Shown here: positions 34,734 through 43,635 of the stretch, in pieces | How the letters are laid out: each line of letters opens with the position of its first letter | How positions within the stretch are numbered: the stretch's first letter is position 1 | From: Pseudomonadota bacterium | Lineage (GTDB): Bacteria > Pseudomonadota > Gammaproteobacteria > Xanthomonadales > SZUA-38 | Direction: 5' to 3' | NCBI GenBank assembly: GCA_039033415.1 | Contig: JBCCCR010000020.1 | Coordinates: forward strand, 1-64,000 | DNA length: 64,000 bases | Notes under the pieces: model-generated | Database searches by the model: none | What the model saw: the letters and a program-made list of their open reading frames with translations, nothing else | What the model was told of the DNA's origin: nothing | Program-made: the position numbers and the translations under genes

Positions 34734-35992
34734 GTCTCGGCGTTCGCTTCGCTCTTGTAGTGCCGCGACGCCATCACGTACGCGATCATGGCGATCAGCG
34801 AAAAGACTGCGGCCGCCACAAAAGGTGACCCTGGAAAGTAAACGCCGCTGTCGTCGGCATTCACCGTGAACAGGCCCATGTAAACAATGGGTGAGAGGAT
34901 CATGGCGACGCTGACCAGCGCTGACAGGCCTCCCTGCAGCTCACCCTGGGCATCTTCGGCAACCCGGGCCGACATGTCCTGGCGCAGGGCCGGGTCCTGC
35001 ATAACCGACACCAGTGCCAGCGTGACCATGGCATACACAAACCAGCCTGCCGACGCGATGCCGATCCCGGTCAGCGCAATGGCTTCCACCGCCAGGGCGA
35101 CGATGACGGCCGTTTTTACGCCGATTCGCGGCAGCAGCACCTGCACCACCAGCGCCTGGGCGATAAAGGCGATCACCCCGTAATAGGCGATCGAATAACC
35201 CACGTAGGCTTCGGACCAGGCAAACTTCTCGATCGCAACGTAAGACCAGACCGTTGGATAAACCCAGGTGGACAGGGTCGCCAGAAAGAACACCGGCAGC
35301 AACCGCCCAACGCCGGGGGTGCGAAACAACCGCAGCAGGGTGCCAATCGTATTAGCCCGGGCCCACTCGAAGGGTCGTCGTCGGCCCTGCGGCAAAGACT
35401 CGCGCACAACAAAATAGCCGAACAGGACGTTGCCCATGGCGATCGCCGCGCCCGCATAGAACGGCAGACGCACGTCGATGTTTCCGAGCAGGCCACCGAT
35501 GGCAGGGCCACAGATGAAGCCCGCGCCAAAAGCTGCGCCAAGCATCGCGAAGCGTGTGCCGCGCTGGGCAGCCGGCGTAACGTCCGACACGTACGCGTTG
35601 ATCGTTGAGAAGGTCGAGGCAAAAATGCCGGCGAAGGCGCGCAGCAAAATAAAGCCCCAGAGGGTGCCGACCACCCCGAGGATCAGCATGTCGACGGCAA
35701 ATGCGGCCAGCGAGATCAGCAGCACCGGACGCCGTCCATAACGGTCGGAAAGGGCGCCGACGATCGGGGCAAAGATGAACTGCATGAGCGCGTAAACCAC
35801 CAGCGCCAGTCCACCCCAGCGTGAAGCGCCCGCCAGATCGCCGCCGGACAGCTCCATCAGCAGGGCGGGCATCACCGGTGTTGTCAGACCAATCCCGGTG
35901 GAGTTGATAAAAGCCGAGATGACAAGGAAGACGAAAGCCGCTTTGGCGGTACCGTCTTCCGGCTGGCTGCCGGCGTTGGGTTGCGGGTCGAT
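34730..35992 (-). CDS. TetA-like MFS efflux transporter with non-standard (ATC) start
   Basis: The first ATG/GTG (35872/35875) falls at the end of helix 1. The frame is open back to a stop at 36059-36061, and codes for a proper helix 1 (AAFVFLVISAFINSTGIGL) before that ATG. No ATG, GTG or TTG exists in this upstream stretch. The best candidate start is an ATC at 35990-35992, with GGAG 7 bases before it, giving 420 aa. The protein has 12 helices and motif A SDRYGRRPVL, and resembles the tetracycline-type DHA1 family (TTPVMPALL...GAxxGPxxGG: GAGFICGPAIGG). Substrate unknown. It follows the metalloprotease gene by 82 bp. A base error at the start codon is the simple alternative. Confidence 0.82.
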   Translation of the reverse strand: MDPQPNAGSQPEDGTAKAAFVFLVISAFINSTGIGLTTPVMPALLMELSGGDLAGASRWGGLALVVYALMQFIFAPIVGALSDRYGRRPVLLISLAAFAVDMLILGVVGTLWGFILLRAFAGIFASTFSTINAYVSDVTPAAQRGTRFAMLGAAFGAGFICGPAIGGLLGNIDVRLPFYAGAAIAMGNVLFGYFVVRESLPQGRRRPFEWARANTIGTLLRLFRTPGVGRLLPVFFLATLSTWVYPTVWSYVAIEKFAWSEAYVGYSIAYYGVIAFIAQALVVQVLLPRIGVKTAVIVALAVEAIALTGIGIASAGWFVYAMVTLALVSVMQDPALRQDMSARVAEDAQGELQGGLSALVSVAMILSPIVYMGLFTVNADDSGVYFPGSPFVAAAVFSLIAMIAYVMASRHYKSEANAET

Positions 35993-35999
35993 TGTGAGG

Positions 36000-36003
36000 C
36001 TCC
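36000..36003 (-). promoter_or_regulatory. Shine-Dalgarno GGAG that decides the MFS start
   Basis: GGAG on the minus strand, 7 bases before the ATC at 35992-35990. It is the only well-placed ribosome site in the stretch between the upstream stop codon and helix 1. Confidence 0.4.
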
Positions 36004-36074
36004 GACGCAGAAATTCACTGGGCCGGAGAAGATACCAGATCGGCGCACCGCTCGGGCCTCAGCTCGAGGGTGGA

Positions 36075-37283
36075 TCAGTCCACTTCGAAGCTGTCTGCAA
36101 ACAGGAGCGAGGCGTCCTGGACCTCCACTAGACAGCTGGCTTGCGCCAGCTCCTGCGCCATCTCGTCGATGCTGCAGTCGCTGAACTGCTGCGATCCATT
36201 GAGCCGAGAGTTCATGATGCCCCGGAACGACTCGTCGGCGCAGGCCCTTTCACCATCGTGGGGTGAGTTAAAGTTGTGTCCCAGCTCGTGGGCAAAAATC
36301 AGGGCGCTGCTCGTGTCGCTGCTGCGGTCTTCGTTGACGCCGTAACCAAAGCTTCGGCTGCACAGTACGCCAAGGTAGGCTACGCCCACCGTCGATCCGT
36401 CCAGGTTGCGTCCGGTAAACATGTGAGCGAGGCCGCCAAACGGAATATTGCTCCCGGCCCCGGTCCTCATAAACTGCCGGAATCCGGGTTGCACGAGGGT
36501 GTTGTTGTTGAAGCGGCCCCCGAGAAGGTCGCCGGCGTTGGTTTCGATCAAGACGTCATTGTTGGTCAAAATCTCGTGGTGAAGGAGCTGGATACCCACG
36601 CCGAGCTGCGAGGCGTAGATGCCGTCGACGAAATTGACCCGACCGGCCACCACCGATGCGGTGTCCGAACCGTGTTCACCGGTGAACTGAACATCACTGA
36701 CGATCGTCACGGGCAGCGCCATCATGGCGGCACCTTTGATGGCGACGATGCCCTGCAGGTGCTGCACGAAGGACCGATAGTCGGCAACCGGTCGCTCGAA
36801 CTTCTTCTGAAAAGTGAGGCCGCCATGATCGATCAGGGTGTTCAGCTCCAGGTCGGCAAAGCGATAGACGATCGTCTGGTCGGGGCTGGCGCCTGTAGCC
36901 ATCGCTTCCGGAAAGCTGCGGGCACTATCAACCAGGTACAGCTCGGAGCCGTCAAAGATACCGCCGGAGAGGCGCCCGTTGATGCGATTGAGCCGAACCC
37001 ATGAACCCGGTATCCCGGCGACGCGGCCTTTCATGAAGCGATCGGATCGGTGGATCTTCGCTCGATGCTCTCCTGACAGGGAGCTGAGCAGCCCGTCGTT
37101 GGGTGCGAGGACCAGAGAAAACTCTCGCCCATAGGCGCGCAGAGTGAAGTTCTTCAACGAGGCGTCATCACCTGAGCGCACGTCCGTCAGCTCAAAGTGC
37201 TTCAGCAGCGCCTGCTGGGCTCCGACAGGCGGGCCGACGGCCAACAACCATAGGGCAGCCAGTAACAGCGAGATCCGTTTCAT
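36075..37283 (-). CDS. secreted metzincin metalloprotease (reprolysin-like, M12)
   Basis: 402 aa from the ATG at 37283 at the signal peptide (SLLLAALWLLAVGPPVGA); the frame to 37421 is excess. An N-terminal prodomain of about 150 residues (REFSLVLAPNDGL...GSWVRLNRINGRLSGGIFDG) resembles reprolysin propeptides. Catalytic zinc motif HELGHNFNSPHDG, His 332, 336, 342 with Glu 333; Met-turn RGIMNS about 354-359. It ends with the short tag LLFADSFEVD, also found near the N-terminus of the RHS protein. A secreted endopeptidase is the likely function. In the mRNA leader a hairpin CGCCT-TTTC-AGGCG lies just before the start. Confidence 0.87.
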   Translation of the reverse strand: MKRISLLLAALWLLAVGPPVGAQQALLKHFELTDVRSGDDASLKNFTLRAYGREFSLVLAPNDGLLSSLSGEHRAKIHRSDRFMKGRVAGIPGSWVRLNRINGRLSGGIFDGSELYLVDSARSFPEAMATGASPDQTIVYRFADLELNTLIDHGGLTFQKKFERPVADYRSFVQHLQGIVAIKGAAMMALPVTIVSDVQFTGEHGSDTASVVAGRVNFVDGIYASQLGVGIQLLHHEILTNNDVLIETNAGDLLGGRFNNNTLVQPGFRQFMRTGAGSNIPFGGLAHMFTGRNLDGSTVGVAYLGVLCSRSFGYGVNEDRSSDTSSALIFAHELGHNFNSPHDGERACADESFRGIMNSRLNGSQQFSDCSIDEMAQELAQASCLVEVQDASLLFADSFEVD

Positions 37284-37290
37284 TGTTAAG

Positions 37291-37304
37291 CGCCTGAAAA
37301 GGCG
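37291..37304 (-). promoter_or_regulatory. small hairpin covering the ribosome site of the metalloprotease gene
   Basis: On the mRNA strand CGCCT, TTTC loop, AGGCG: a 5-bp GC-rich stem ending 7 bases before the ATG. The 3' arm AGGCG is the only Shine-Dalgarno-like sequence there, so the hairpin could limit translation. Confidence 0.3.
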
Positions 37305-37454
37305 AGAAAAGTAGCAAGCGGGAGTGCCCGGGTCGGTGATCACCGTCACGGTCCGACCGGTCACTGACATTCTGTTACATTGCCGAAAAAGGCGGTGTTG
37401 GGGTAATGCTCGCGAGACCAAACGGCGGGTCGCAGTCTTTTATACTCGGCAACT

Positions 37455-38876
37455 ATGGAGAGCAAAGACTATTACCGATGGGCGGAACGGGCCGCCCGCT
37501 GGGGCGCCGACTACCTGAAATCACTGCGGCAGCGACCGGTTCGGGCGCGGGTGAAACCCGGCGACCTGGCGGCACGGCTGCCGGCTTCACCGCCCGAGCA
37601 GGGTGAGGCGATGGAGGAGATTTTCCAGGACTTCGAGCGGCTGGTGCCCGACGCGATGACCCACTGGCAGCATCCAAGATTCTTCGCCTATTTCCCCGCC
37701 AACGCGGCGCCCGTTTCCATGGTGGCGGAACAGCTGTGTGCCGTAATGGCAGCCCAGTGCATGCTCTGGCAGACATCGCCGGCTGCCACCGAAATGGAAA
37801 CTCGGATGGTCGACTGGATGCGCCAGGCCTTGGGCCTGCCTGAAGGATTCGCCGGGCTGATCCAGGATTCGGCGACCACGGCGACGGTCTGTGCGCTGCT
37901 GACCATTCGGGAGCGCGCCCTTGATTTCCAGGGAAATGAGCAGGGGCTGGCCGGGCAGGGGCAGCTTCGGGTCTACGCTTCGCCACAAAACCATTCCTCG
38001 ATTGATAAGGCGGTGCGGATTTCAGGGATCGGGCAGCAGAACCTGGTCAAGGTGGCGACCGACGACAGCTGGGCGCTGGACCCGCAGGCGCTGCGAGCTG
38101 CGATTGAACAAGACCTTGCGGACGGCTTGGTTCCGGCAGGCGTTGTGCTCTGTATCGGCGGCACGTCGCTCGGCGCGTCAGACCGCCTGAGTGAGACCAT
38201 CGAGATCGCTCACCGCTTCGGCCTTTATGTGCATGTTGACGCCGCGTGGGCGGGGTCGGCCATGATCTGCCCGGAGCTGCGCGGTCTGTGGGAAGGCGTC
38301 GAGGCGGCGGACAGCCTGGTGCTGAACCCGCACAAATGGCTGGGTGCCCAATTCGACTGCACGATCCAGTTTCTGCGGCAGCCGGAGCTCCAGGTCAAGA
38401 CACTGGGATTGCAGCCGGATTATCTAAGAACGCTCGGCGAAAGCGACATCACCAATTACAGCGAGTGGACCATTCCATTGGGGCGCCGTTTCCGAGCCCT
38501 GAAGCTGTGGTTCCTGCTGCGCGCGCACGGCCTTGAAGACTTGCGCCAGCGGATGCGTCGTCACATTGCCTGGGCTGAGGAGGCGGCCGAGCAGCTGAGC
38601 CGCAGTGGGGGATTTGTGATCACGTCTCCCTGCCATCTGTCGCTCTTTACGTTCCAGTTTGCCCCCAAGGACGCTGACGCCGAGCGGATGACGCAGGCAC
38701 TGCTGATGTCGATCAACGACGACGGCCGCACCTATCTCACGCAAACGACGCTCGACGGTCATTTTGTGATTCGATTTCAGGTCGGCCAGTTTGAGTGCAC
38801 CCGCGAGGATGTTCAGACCGCGGTCGCCGTGATCATCGAACTAGCGGGTCTACTGCTAGCTCAGGAAACTAGCTAG
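37455..38876 (+). CDS. PLP-dependent group II decarboxylase (aromatic-L-amino-acid type)
   Basis: 473 aa, full length for the DDC/TDC family. N-terminal swap helix region (AERAARWGADYLKSL), THWQHPRFFAYFPANAAP, GLIQDSATTATVCALL, HSSIDKAV, the Asp-Ala pair VHVDAAWAGSAM that holds PLP, and the PLP lysine in LNPHKWLGAQFDCT (Lys 294). The motif NPHKW and length fit aromatic-L-amino-acid or tyrosine decarboxylases, which make tryptamine, tyramine or phenethylamine. The exact amino acid is not predictable. No transporter neighbours it. It overlaps the tail of the HNH gene by 8 bases. Confidence 0.9.
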   Translation: MESKDYYRWAERAARWGADYLKSLRQRPVRARVKPGDLAARLPASPPEQGEAMEEIFQDFERLVPDAMTHWQHPRFFAYFPANAAPVSMVAEQLCAVMAAQCMLWQTSPAATEMETRMVDWMRQALGLPEGFAGLIQDSATTATVCALLTIRERALDFQGNEQGLAGQGQLRVYASPQNHSSIDKAVRISGIGQQNLVKVATDDSWALDPQALRAAIEQDLADGLVPAGVVLCIGGTSLGASDRLSETIEIAHRFGLYVHVDAAWAGSAMICPELRGLWEGVEAADSLVLNPHKWLGAQFDCTIQFLRQPELQVKTLGLQPDYLRTLGESDITNYSEWTIPLGRRFRALKLWFLLRAHGLEDLRQRMRRHIAWAEEAAEQLSRSGGFVITSPCHLSLFTFQFAPKDADAERMTQALLMSINDDGRTYLTQTTLDGHFVIRFQVGQFECTREDVQTAVAVIIELAGLLLAQETS

Positions 38877-39174
38877 AACGCCGCCGCTGCTTGGAAACCC
38901 AGCGCACGTGGCGCTGCAGCGACTTGTCAGCCTGCAGCTGCTCGAGCGTGTTTTTTTGCTGCCCTAGCGTCATTTCATCGAATAGGCGGTGTACGCCGTT
39001 ATGGCAGAGTCGACAGATATGAACTCCCTGCGCCAGCTCTTCGCGGCTGTACCGCTTGCGGAACCGCTTGCGCCGATGAAGCTTTTTGGGAATGAGATGA
39101 TGAAATGTGAGCGGCCCTGGGCGCCCGCACAGCGGACAGCACGGCTCGGCCTCCACCTTTTTTCGCCTCATCAT
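38869..39174 (-). CDS. small HNH endonuclease-like protein
   Basis: 101 aa from the ATG at 39174 (a second ATG follows at once; a longer start at 39240 is possible but less natural). Zinc knuckle Cys pairs CPLC 13-16 and CRLC 54-57 frame the HH at 25-26 and the HNGVH helix at 58-62, the HNH betabeta-alpha metal fold. Rich in Arg/Lys. Small free-standing HNH proteins of this type are frequent in gammaproteobacteria; a role in nicking or processing DNA is presumed. There is no phage or restriction neighbour. Confidence 0.8.
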   Translation of the reverse strand: MMRRKKVEAEPCCPLCGRPGPLTFHHLIPKKLHRRKRFRKRYSREELAQGVHICRLCHNGVHRLFDEMTLGQQKNTLEQLQADKSLQRHVRWVSKQRRRSS

Positions 39175-39301
39175 GGATTGCCCGAACTGATCATGATCCA
39201 GAAGTTGCCAGAGGTGCTGTGATCCCGGGGTCAAAAGCATACCGCTTGGGGGGCAGCAGGGAGCCTGGCGTCTTAGCGGGTAAAATCGAGGGATGAGAAC
39301 G

Positions 39302-40459
39302 ATGAGACATGCCCACCGACTGTTTGTGCTGCCGCTATTGACCGCGATGGCAGCAACCTCAAACGCGCAGCTGGCGTTTGATCCGCTGACCGTGCACCCA
39401 GCCAACGTAGCCCGGGAAGGTCAGTTTTTGCTGGTGATCGAGGACAGCTGGCAGAACGGCTGCCAGGGGCAGATCGATACCACGGTCAGCGCCGAGCGAA
39501 TCGAGGTGGTCGCCACCTCGGACCAGTCCGATAGCCAGGCCTGCACCACCGCGTTTGTGCCCTTTGTTGACCTCATAAACCCTCGAGACGAATTCACCGG
39601 GGAATTTGGCGCCGAGGTGGCCGTCGAGTACGTTTTTGTTGCGCCGGACGGCACGCGCGAGGTTCGAGACCAGGAGACGGTGAGTTTTGGCAGCGGGCTG
39701 AATCCGACCTCTCAGGTGGAGTCGGGCAGCTGGGTGACCGACGCGCTGCAAAGCTCCGGGCTGTTCATCGATCAGCAGGAGGGATTGTTCAGCGCCAATC
39801 TGGCTGACTATGCAAACGGAACGGGCACCTGGTTTTTTGGCGCAGCGCCGGTGGAAGGTAACGTTGTCATTGCCGAACTCAGCCAATTCGGCACCGTCCA
39901 GTGCGTGACCGATCCGTGCAATCGCGCGGCGGCGATTGACAGCGGTCGGCTGCTTGCGGTGCTGGAAGGACAGAACAGCCTGCTGGTGAAGTACCGCAGC
40001 ATTTTGGAGGAATCGGATCTGGAGCAAGCCGCGCTGCGCTACACGCGGCTTGACCTGAGTCGAGCGCAGGGGTTGGGCGGCGTACCCGATCTTACCGGGC
40101 GTTGGATCATCGGCGTCGGTCCTGAGGTGGACGTATCAGTCGGCGAACCGATCGTCAGCAGCTTTGGCGTCTTTGACCTCACCGTGATCGACGATGGGCC
40201 AGCGACCAGCCTCTCATCCACCAGCTTTGGTGCGCGAGATATCAACCGGCTGGATGACTCCAACATCCCCGATTTTGTCATCGTGTGCCAGGATGCCAGG
40301 CCGGTAGACGGGGATTTGGCGTGCACCACCGCTGACCTTACGCTGGGTGAGCCGGACTGCGTCGCCGAGTTTCCCTTCAGCGCGGCGGGGCTCAATCGGA
40401 TCGAGGGCGTTGCCAGCTGCGGCAGCGGTCAGGGCCAGTTTGTGATGGAACGCCGCTGA
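39302..40459 (+). CDS. exported protein of unknown function
   Basis: 385 aa from the ATG at 39302, since GAGGG at 39288-39292 fits it better than the ATG at 39293. Signal peptide about 1-22 (LFVLPLLTAMAATSNA). The mature part is beta-rich and acidic. Residues about 35-130 look like an Ig-like domain with a Cys pair (NGCQGQ, SQACTTAF). A middle segment (GLFIDQQEGLFSANLADYANGTGTWFFGAAPVEG) faintly recalls the NPATPGQGF domain of the cytochrome at 8.2-9.2 kb. More Cys pairs follow (VQCVTDPC, CQDARPVDGDLAC). No catalytic motif is recognised. Confidence 0.7.
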   Translation: MRHAHRLFVLPLLTAMAATSNAQLAFDPLTVHPANVAREGQFLLVIEDSWQNGCQGQIDTTVSAERIEVVATSDQSDSQACTTAFVPFVDLINPRDEFTGEFGAEVAVEYVFVAPDGTREVRDQETVSFGSGLNPTSQVESGSWVTDALQSSGLFIDQQEGLFSANLADYANGTGTWFFGAAPVEGNVVIAELSQFGTVQCVTDPCNRAAAIDSGRLLAVLEGQNSLLVKYRSILEESDLEQAALRYTRLDLSRAQGLGGVPDLTGRWIIGVGPEVDVSVGEPIVSSFGVFDLTVIDDGPATSLSSTSFGARDINRLDDSNIPDFVIVCQDARPVDGDLACTTADLTLGEPDCVAEFPFSAAGLNRIEGVASCGSGQGQFVMERR

Positions 40460-40541
40460 TCTGAGTCTCGGCAGGGCAGCCAGTCGACAGGTTTGCTGAC
40501 CCCGGTGGACAGTCCTGGTGCTGTCCGCCAAACTCCCGCCC

Positions 40542-41150
40542 ATGAATATCGACAGCGCACGATCGACCCTGGTTGACGTCGGCGCCGAGCTCTACCGGCA
40601 TGGCTGGGTCCCGGCCACGAGCGGCAACTTCTCGCTGCGTCTGGACGACGGCGACCTGGCGATTACGGCCTCGGGCAAACATAAGGGTCGCCTGCAGGCG
40701 GCAGATATTCTCCGGGTTGACGGTGACGGTCAGACCAGAGGTTCCGAACCAGCTCGACCCTCCGCGGAAACGGCGCTTCATGTGCAGCTGTATCACCGTG
40801 AGCCCGAGGTTCAGGCGGTGCTTCATACCCACTCTGTCGGGGCAACGGTGGCCTCAGCCAAGGCCTCAGGGTCTCTCAAGTTTTCGGGGCTGGAGATCCT
40901 CAAGGCGTTCGAGGGCGTCGGTACCCATCGAAGCGCGGTTTCCATCCCGGTATTTCCCAATGATCAGGACATGGCCGCGCTCTCGGCAAGGGTCGACGAC
41001 TACATGGCAGAGCACGGCACCGGGGTGGCTTACCTGATTCAAGGGCATGGTCTTTACACCTGGGGGAAATCCATGGCGGCCTGTCAGCGCCATCTTGAAG
41101 CGCTGGAGTATTTGTTTGAGTATGACCGCCTTTCGCGCACCCTGGAGTAA
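40542..41150 (+). CDS. mtnB: methylthioribulose-1-phosphate dehydratase
   Basis: 202 aa from the ATG at 40542 (a GTG at 40518 is also in frame). Class II aldolase/adducin fold: PATSGNFSLRL, ITASGKHKGRL, zinc ligands in VLHTHSVGATVAS and LIQGHGLYTWGKS, the ending HLEALEYLFEYD. These match MtnB, which dehydrates 5-methylthioribulose-1-phosphate in methionine salvage. It is the first gene of mtnB-mtnD-mtnC, 9 bp before mtnD. mtnA and a kinase or phosphorylase are not in this window. Confidence 0.93.
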   Translation: MNIDSARSTLVDVGAELYRHGWVPATSGNFSLRLDDGDLAITASGKHKGRLQAADILRVDGDGQTRGSEPARPSAETALHVQLYHREPEVQAVLHTHSVGATVASAKASGSLKFSGLEILKAFEGVGTHRSAVSIPVFPNDQDMAALSARVDDYMAEHGTGVAYLIQGHGLYTWGKSMAACQRHLEALEYLFEYDRLSRTLE

Positions 41151-41159
41151 CCGTCAGCC

Positions 41160-41705
41160 ATGAGCGAACTGACCTGTTTTCGGGATCAAGACCCCGATCA
41201 TCCCGTAGAAAAAACCACCGACTTTGCGCGTATCTCTGAGCTCCTGGCGGCCCAGGGCGTTCGACTTGAAAAGTGGGCCGCGGAGCAGCCGGTGGCAGCC
41301 GGCGCGCCTCAGGAAGCGGTGCTCGAGGCCTATCGGTTTGACATCGAGAGATTGAAGGCGTTGGGCGGTTACGTGACGGTCGACGTGGTCAGTATCCATC
41401 CGGAGCATCCGGACAAGGCGGTCATGCGCAATAAGTTCCTGGCTGAACACACACACAGCGAGGACGAGGTGCGGTTTTTTGTCGACGGCGAAGGACTGTT
41501 CACGCTCCACCTTAACGATCACGTGTTTGAGGTGCTGTGCCAGCGGGGTGAACTGATCAGCGTTCCGGCAAACACCCCTCACTGGTTTGATATGGGGCCC
41601 AACCCAAGCTTCGTCGCCATCCGGCTGTTTAACAATCCCGAAGGGTGGGTTGCCAATTTCACCGGTAGCGACATCGCCAGCCGCTTCAGCCGACTAGAGA
41701 ACTGA
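41160..41705 (+). CDS. mtnD: acireductone dioxygenase
   Basis: 181 aa cupin. Metal ligands in HTHSEDEVRFFVDG (His, His, Glu) and a distal His in PANTPHWFDMG. MtnD oxidises acireductone to 2-keto-4-methylthiobutyrate and formate with iron, or to off-pathway products with nickel. The SEDEVRF and FxHWFDMG blocks are specific for this family. It sits between mtnB and mtnC with gaps of 9 and 13 bp, so the three genes are surely one unit. Confidence 0.95.
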   Translation: MSELTCFRDQDPDHPVEKTTDFARISELLAAQGVRLEKWAAEQPVAAGAPQEAVLEAYRFDIERLKALGGYVTVDVVSIHPEHPDKAVMRNKFLAEHTHSEDEVRFFVDGEGLFTLHLNDHVFEVLCQRGELISVPANTPHWFDMGPNPSFVAIRLFNNPEGWVANFTGSDIASRFSRLEN

Positions 41706-41718
41706 CGCTGTCAACGAC

Positions 41719-42441
41719 ATGATCAGCGCCATCATCACCGACGTCGAGGGCACCACCAGCTCTCTGAGCTTCGTCAAGGACGTGTTGTTCCCTTACGCAG
41801 CCCGGGAACTGCCGACGTTTGTTCGTCAGCAGCAGCACGACCCGGCGGTCCGCCGGGAGCTTGCGTCGGCGGCGGCGCAGGCAGAACTGTCCGCGGACGA
41901 CATCGACGCGGTGGTGTCGCAGCTTCAGCAGTGGATCGCTGACGACCGAAAGGTAACCCCGCTCAAAAATCTGCAGGGCATGATCTGGGAGTTGGGCTAC
42001 GTCAGCGGCGCGTTCAAGGCGCATCTCTACGAAGACGCGGAGCGCTGCCTGCGCCGCTGGCATGCAAAGGGCCTGACGCTCTACGTTTACTCCTCCGGTT
42101 CTATCCACGCACAAAAGCTGTTTTTTGGTCACAGTATCGTCGGCGACCTTCGCCCGCTGTTCAGCGGCTACTTCGATACCACAACCGGTCCGAAGTTCGA
42201 CCGTGAGTCGTACCAAAAAATCGTCGAGCAGATTGCGGTGCCGGCGCAGCAGGCGCTGTTTCTCTCCGACGTGGAAGAAGAGCTGGATGCCGCTGCCTCA
42301 GCAGGTCTGCAAACCGCCAGGCTGGTTCGAGAGGCGGATTACGGCGTTGGCCCGGCGCAGGCAGTCTCAGGCCATCCCGTCGTCGCCAGCTTCGATAACA
42401 TCGACCCGGCCAACCCGCCCGAACGCAGCCCAGCGGGCTGA
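41719..42441 (+). CDS. mtnC: enolase-phosphatase E1
   Basis: 240 aa HAD-family enzyme. Start IITDVEGTTSSLSFVKDVLFPYA is diagnostic: the usual DxD nucleophile motif appears as DVEGTT, as in MtnC. Further HAD motifs: VYSSGSIHAQKLFFG (motif II Ser), the Lys in GPKFDRESYQKI, and LFLSDVEEELDAA (motif IV). It enolises and dephosphorylates 2,3-diketo-5-methylthiopentyl-1-phosphate, feeding MtnD. Last gene of the salvage unit. Confidence 0.95.
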   Translation: MISAIITDVEGTTSSLSFVKDVLFPYAARELPTFVRQQQHDPAVRRELASAAAQAELSADDIDAVVSQLQQWIADDRKVTPLKNLQGMIWELGYVSGAFKAHLYEDAERCLRRWHAKGLTLYVYSSGSIHAQKLFFGHSIVGDLRPLFSGYFDTTTGPKFDRESYQKIVEQIAVPAQQALFLSDVEEELDAAASAGLQTARLVREADYGVGPAQAVSGHPVVASFDNIDPANPPERSPAG

Positions 42442-42536
42442 CCAGCACCGGCCAGACAAGCGCCACGCTCCATCAACCCGCCGCGAGTCGCTTCACAGTA
42501 CAATCGAACGTCGCTAACTCTGCCTGGAAATCGCCC

Positions 42537-43550
42537 ATGAAAGCCGTTGGATACCGGAACGCCGGCCCGATCGATCAGCCGAATGCCCTGGAGGATATTT
42601 CGCTTGAGCAGCCGCACGCCGCCGGGCGAGATCTGCTGGTCAAAGTGCACGCCGTATCGGTCAATCCCGTCGACACCAAGGTGCGCACGCGCATGGGCGC
42701 GGAGGGAGATCAATGGCGCGTGCTGGGGTACGACGCGGCGGGTGTCGTCGAGGCAATCGGTGAGTCAGTGACCGGTTTCAAGCCGGGCGACGCGGTGTAC
42801 TACGCCGGATCCATCGCCAGGCCGGGCACCAACAGCGAGTATCACCTGGTGGATGAGCGGATCGTTGGCGGCAAACCGGAAACGTTGAGTTTCGCAGAAG
42901 CGGCCGCCCTGCCGCTGACCGCAATCACGTCCTGGGAGATGCTCTTCGACCGGCTGAACGTGAACCATCCGCCGGCGCAGGGGGGAGACGTGATTCTGGT
43001 GGTGGGCGGCGCGGGCGGCGTAGGCTCGATTACGCTCCAGCTGCTGCGCGCGCTGACCGAGCTCACGATCATCGCTACGGCCTCGCGGCCGGAGACTCAG
43101 GCCTGGGCGAAGGAGTGTGGTGCTGACCATGTTGTTGACCATCGCGAGCCGCTGGCGCCGCAGGTGGCGGCCCTCGGGCTTGGTGCGCCGGGATTTGTGT
43201 TCTCGACCACCCAGACCGGCCAGCATCTAGCGGACCTCGCTGACCTGATAGCACCGCAGGGACGTTTCGGACTGATCGATGACCCGGCGACTTTCGATAT
43301 TGCGCTGCTGAAGCAAAAGGCGATTTCGATCCACTGGGAGTTCATGTTTACCCGGCCCGTTTTTGAAACGCCGGATATGGGGCACCAGGGTCGGTTGCTG
43401 CAAGAGCTTGCCGCGCTGGTCGACGGCGGGAAGGTTGCGACCACGCTGAGTGACGTGGCCGGCAGCATTAATGCGGAAAACCTGATCCAGGCCCACCGGC
43501 AGCTCGAGAGCGGCACTACCCGGGGCAAGGTGGTGCTGGAGGGCTTCTGA
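42537..43550 (+). CDS. MDR-family zinc-binding-type alcohol dehydrogenase/quinone reductase
   Basis: 337 aa. GroES-like N-domain (VSVNPVDTKVRTRMG, LGYDAAGVVEAIGESV, GDAVYYAGS) and Rossmann C-domain with VVGGAGGVGSITLQLLRAL, then CGADHVVDHREPL. The Cys/His zinc ligands of true alcohol dehydrogenases are lacking, so it belongs to the zinc-independent quinone-oxidoreductase/enoyl-reductase side of the family, near the group often named zinc-binding alcohol dehydrogenase family protein. It acts with NADPH in the cytoplasm on an unknown carbonyl substrate. It is 95 bp after mtnC on the same strand. Confidence 0.83.
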   Translation: MKAVGYRNAGPIDQPNALEDISLEQPHAAGRDLLVKVHAVSVNPVDTKVRTRMGAEGDQWRVLGYDAAGVVEAIGESVTGFKPGDAVYYAGSIARPGTNSEYHLVDERIVGGKPETLSFAEAAALPLTAITSWEMLFDRLNVNHPPAQGGDVILVVGGAGGVGSITLQLLRALTELTIIATASRPETQAWAKECGADHVVDHREPLAPQVAALGLGAPGFVFSTTQTGQHLADLADLIAPQGRFGLIDDPATFDIALLKQKAISIHWEFMFTRPVFETPDMGHQGRLLQELAALVDGGKVATTLSDVAGSINAENLIQAHRQLESGTTRGKVVLEGF

Positions 43551-43635
43551 GCGAAGCTTTGCCCTGTCGCTGGCGGCATAGCCAACCTCGCCGTCTGGTT
43601 CTACTATCGGGAATCCAGCGGCACCGGAATCCACG

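Noticed and set aside
40460-40541. Possible SAM or related riboswitch before the methionine-salvage genes
   Set aside because: The gap is only 82 bp and shows no recognisable aptamer helices.
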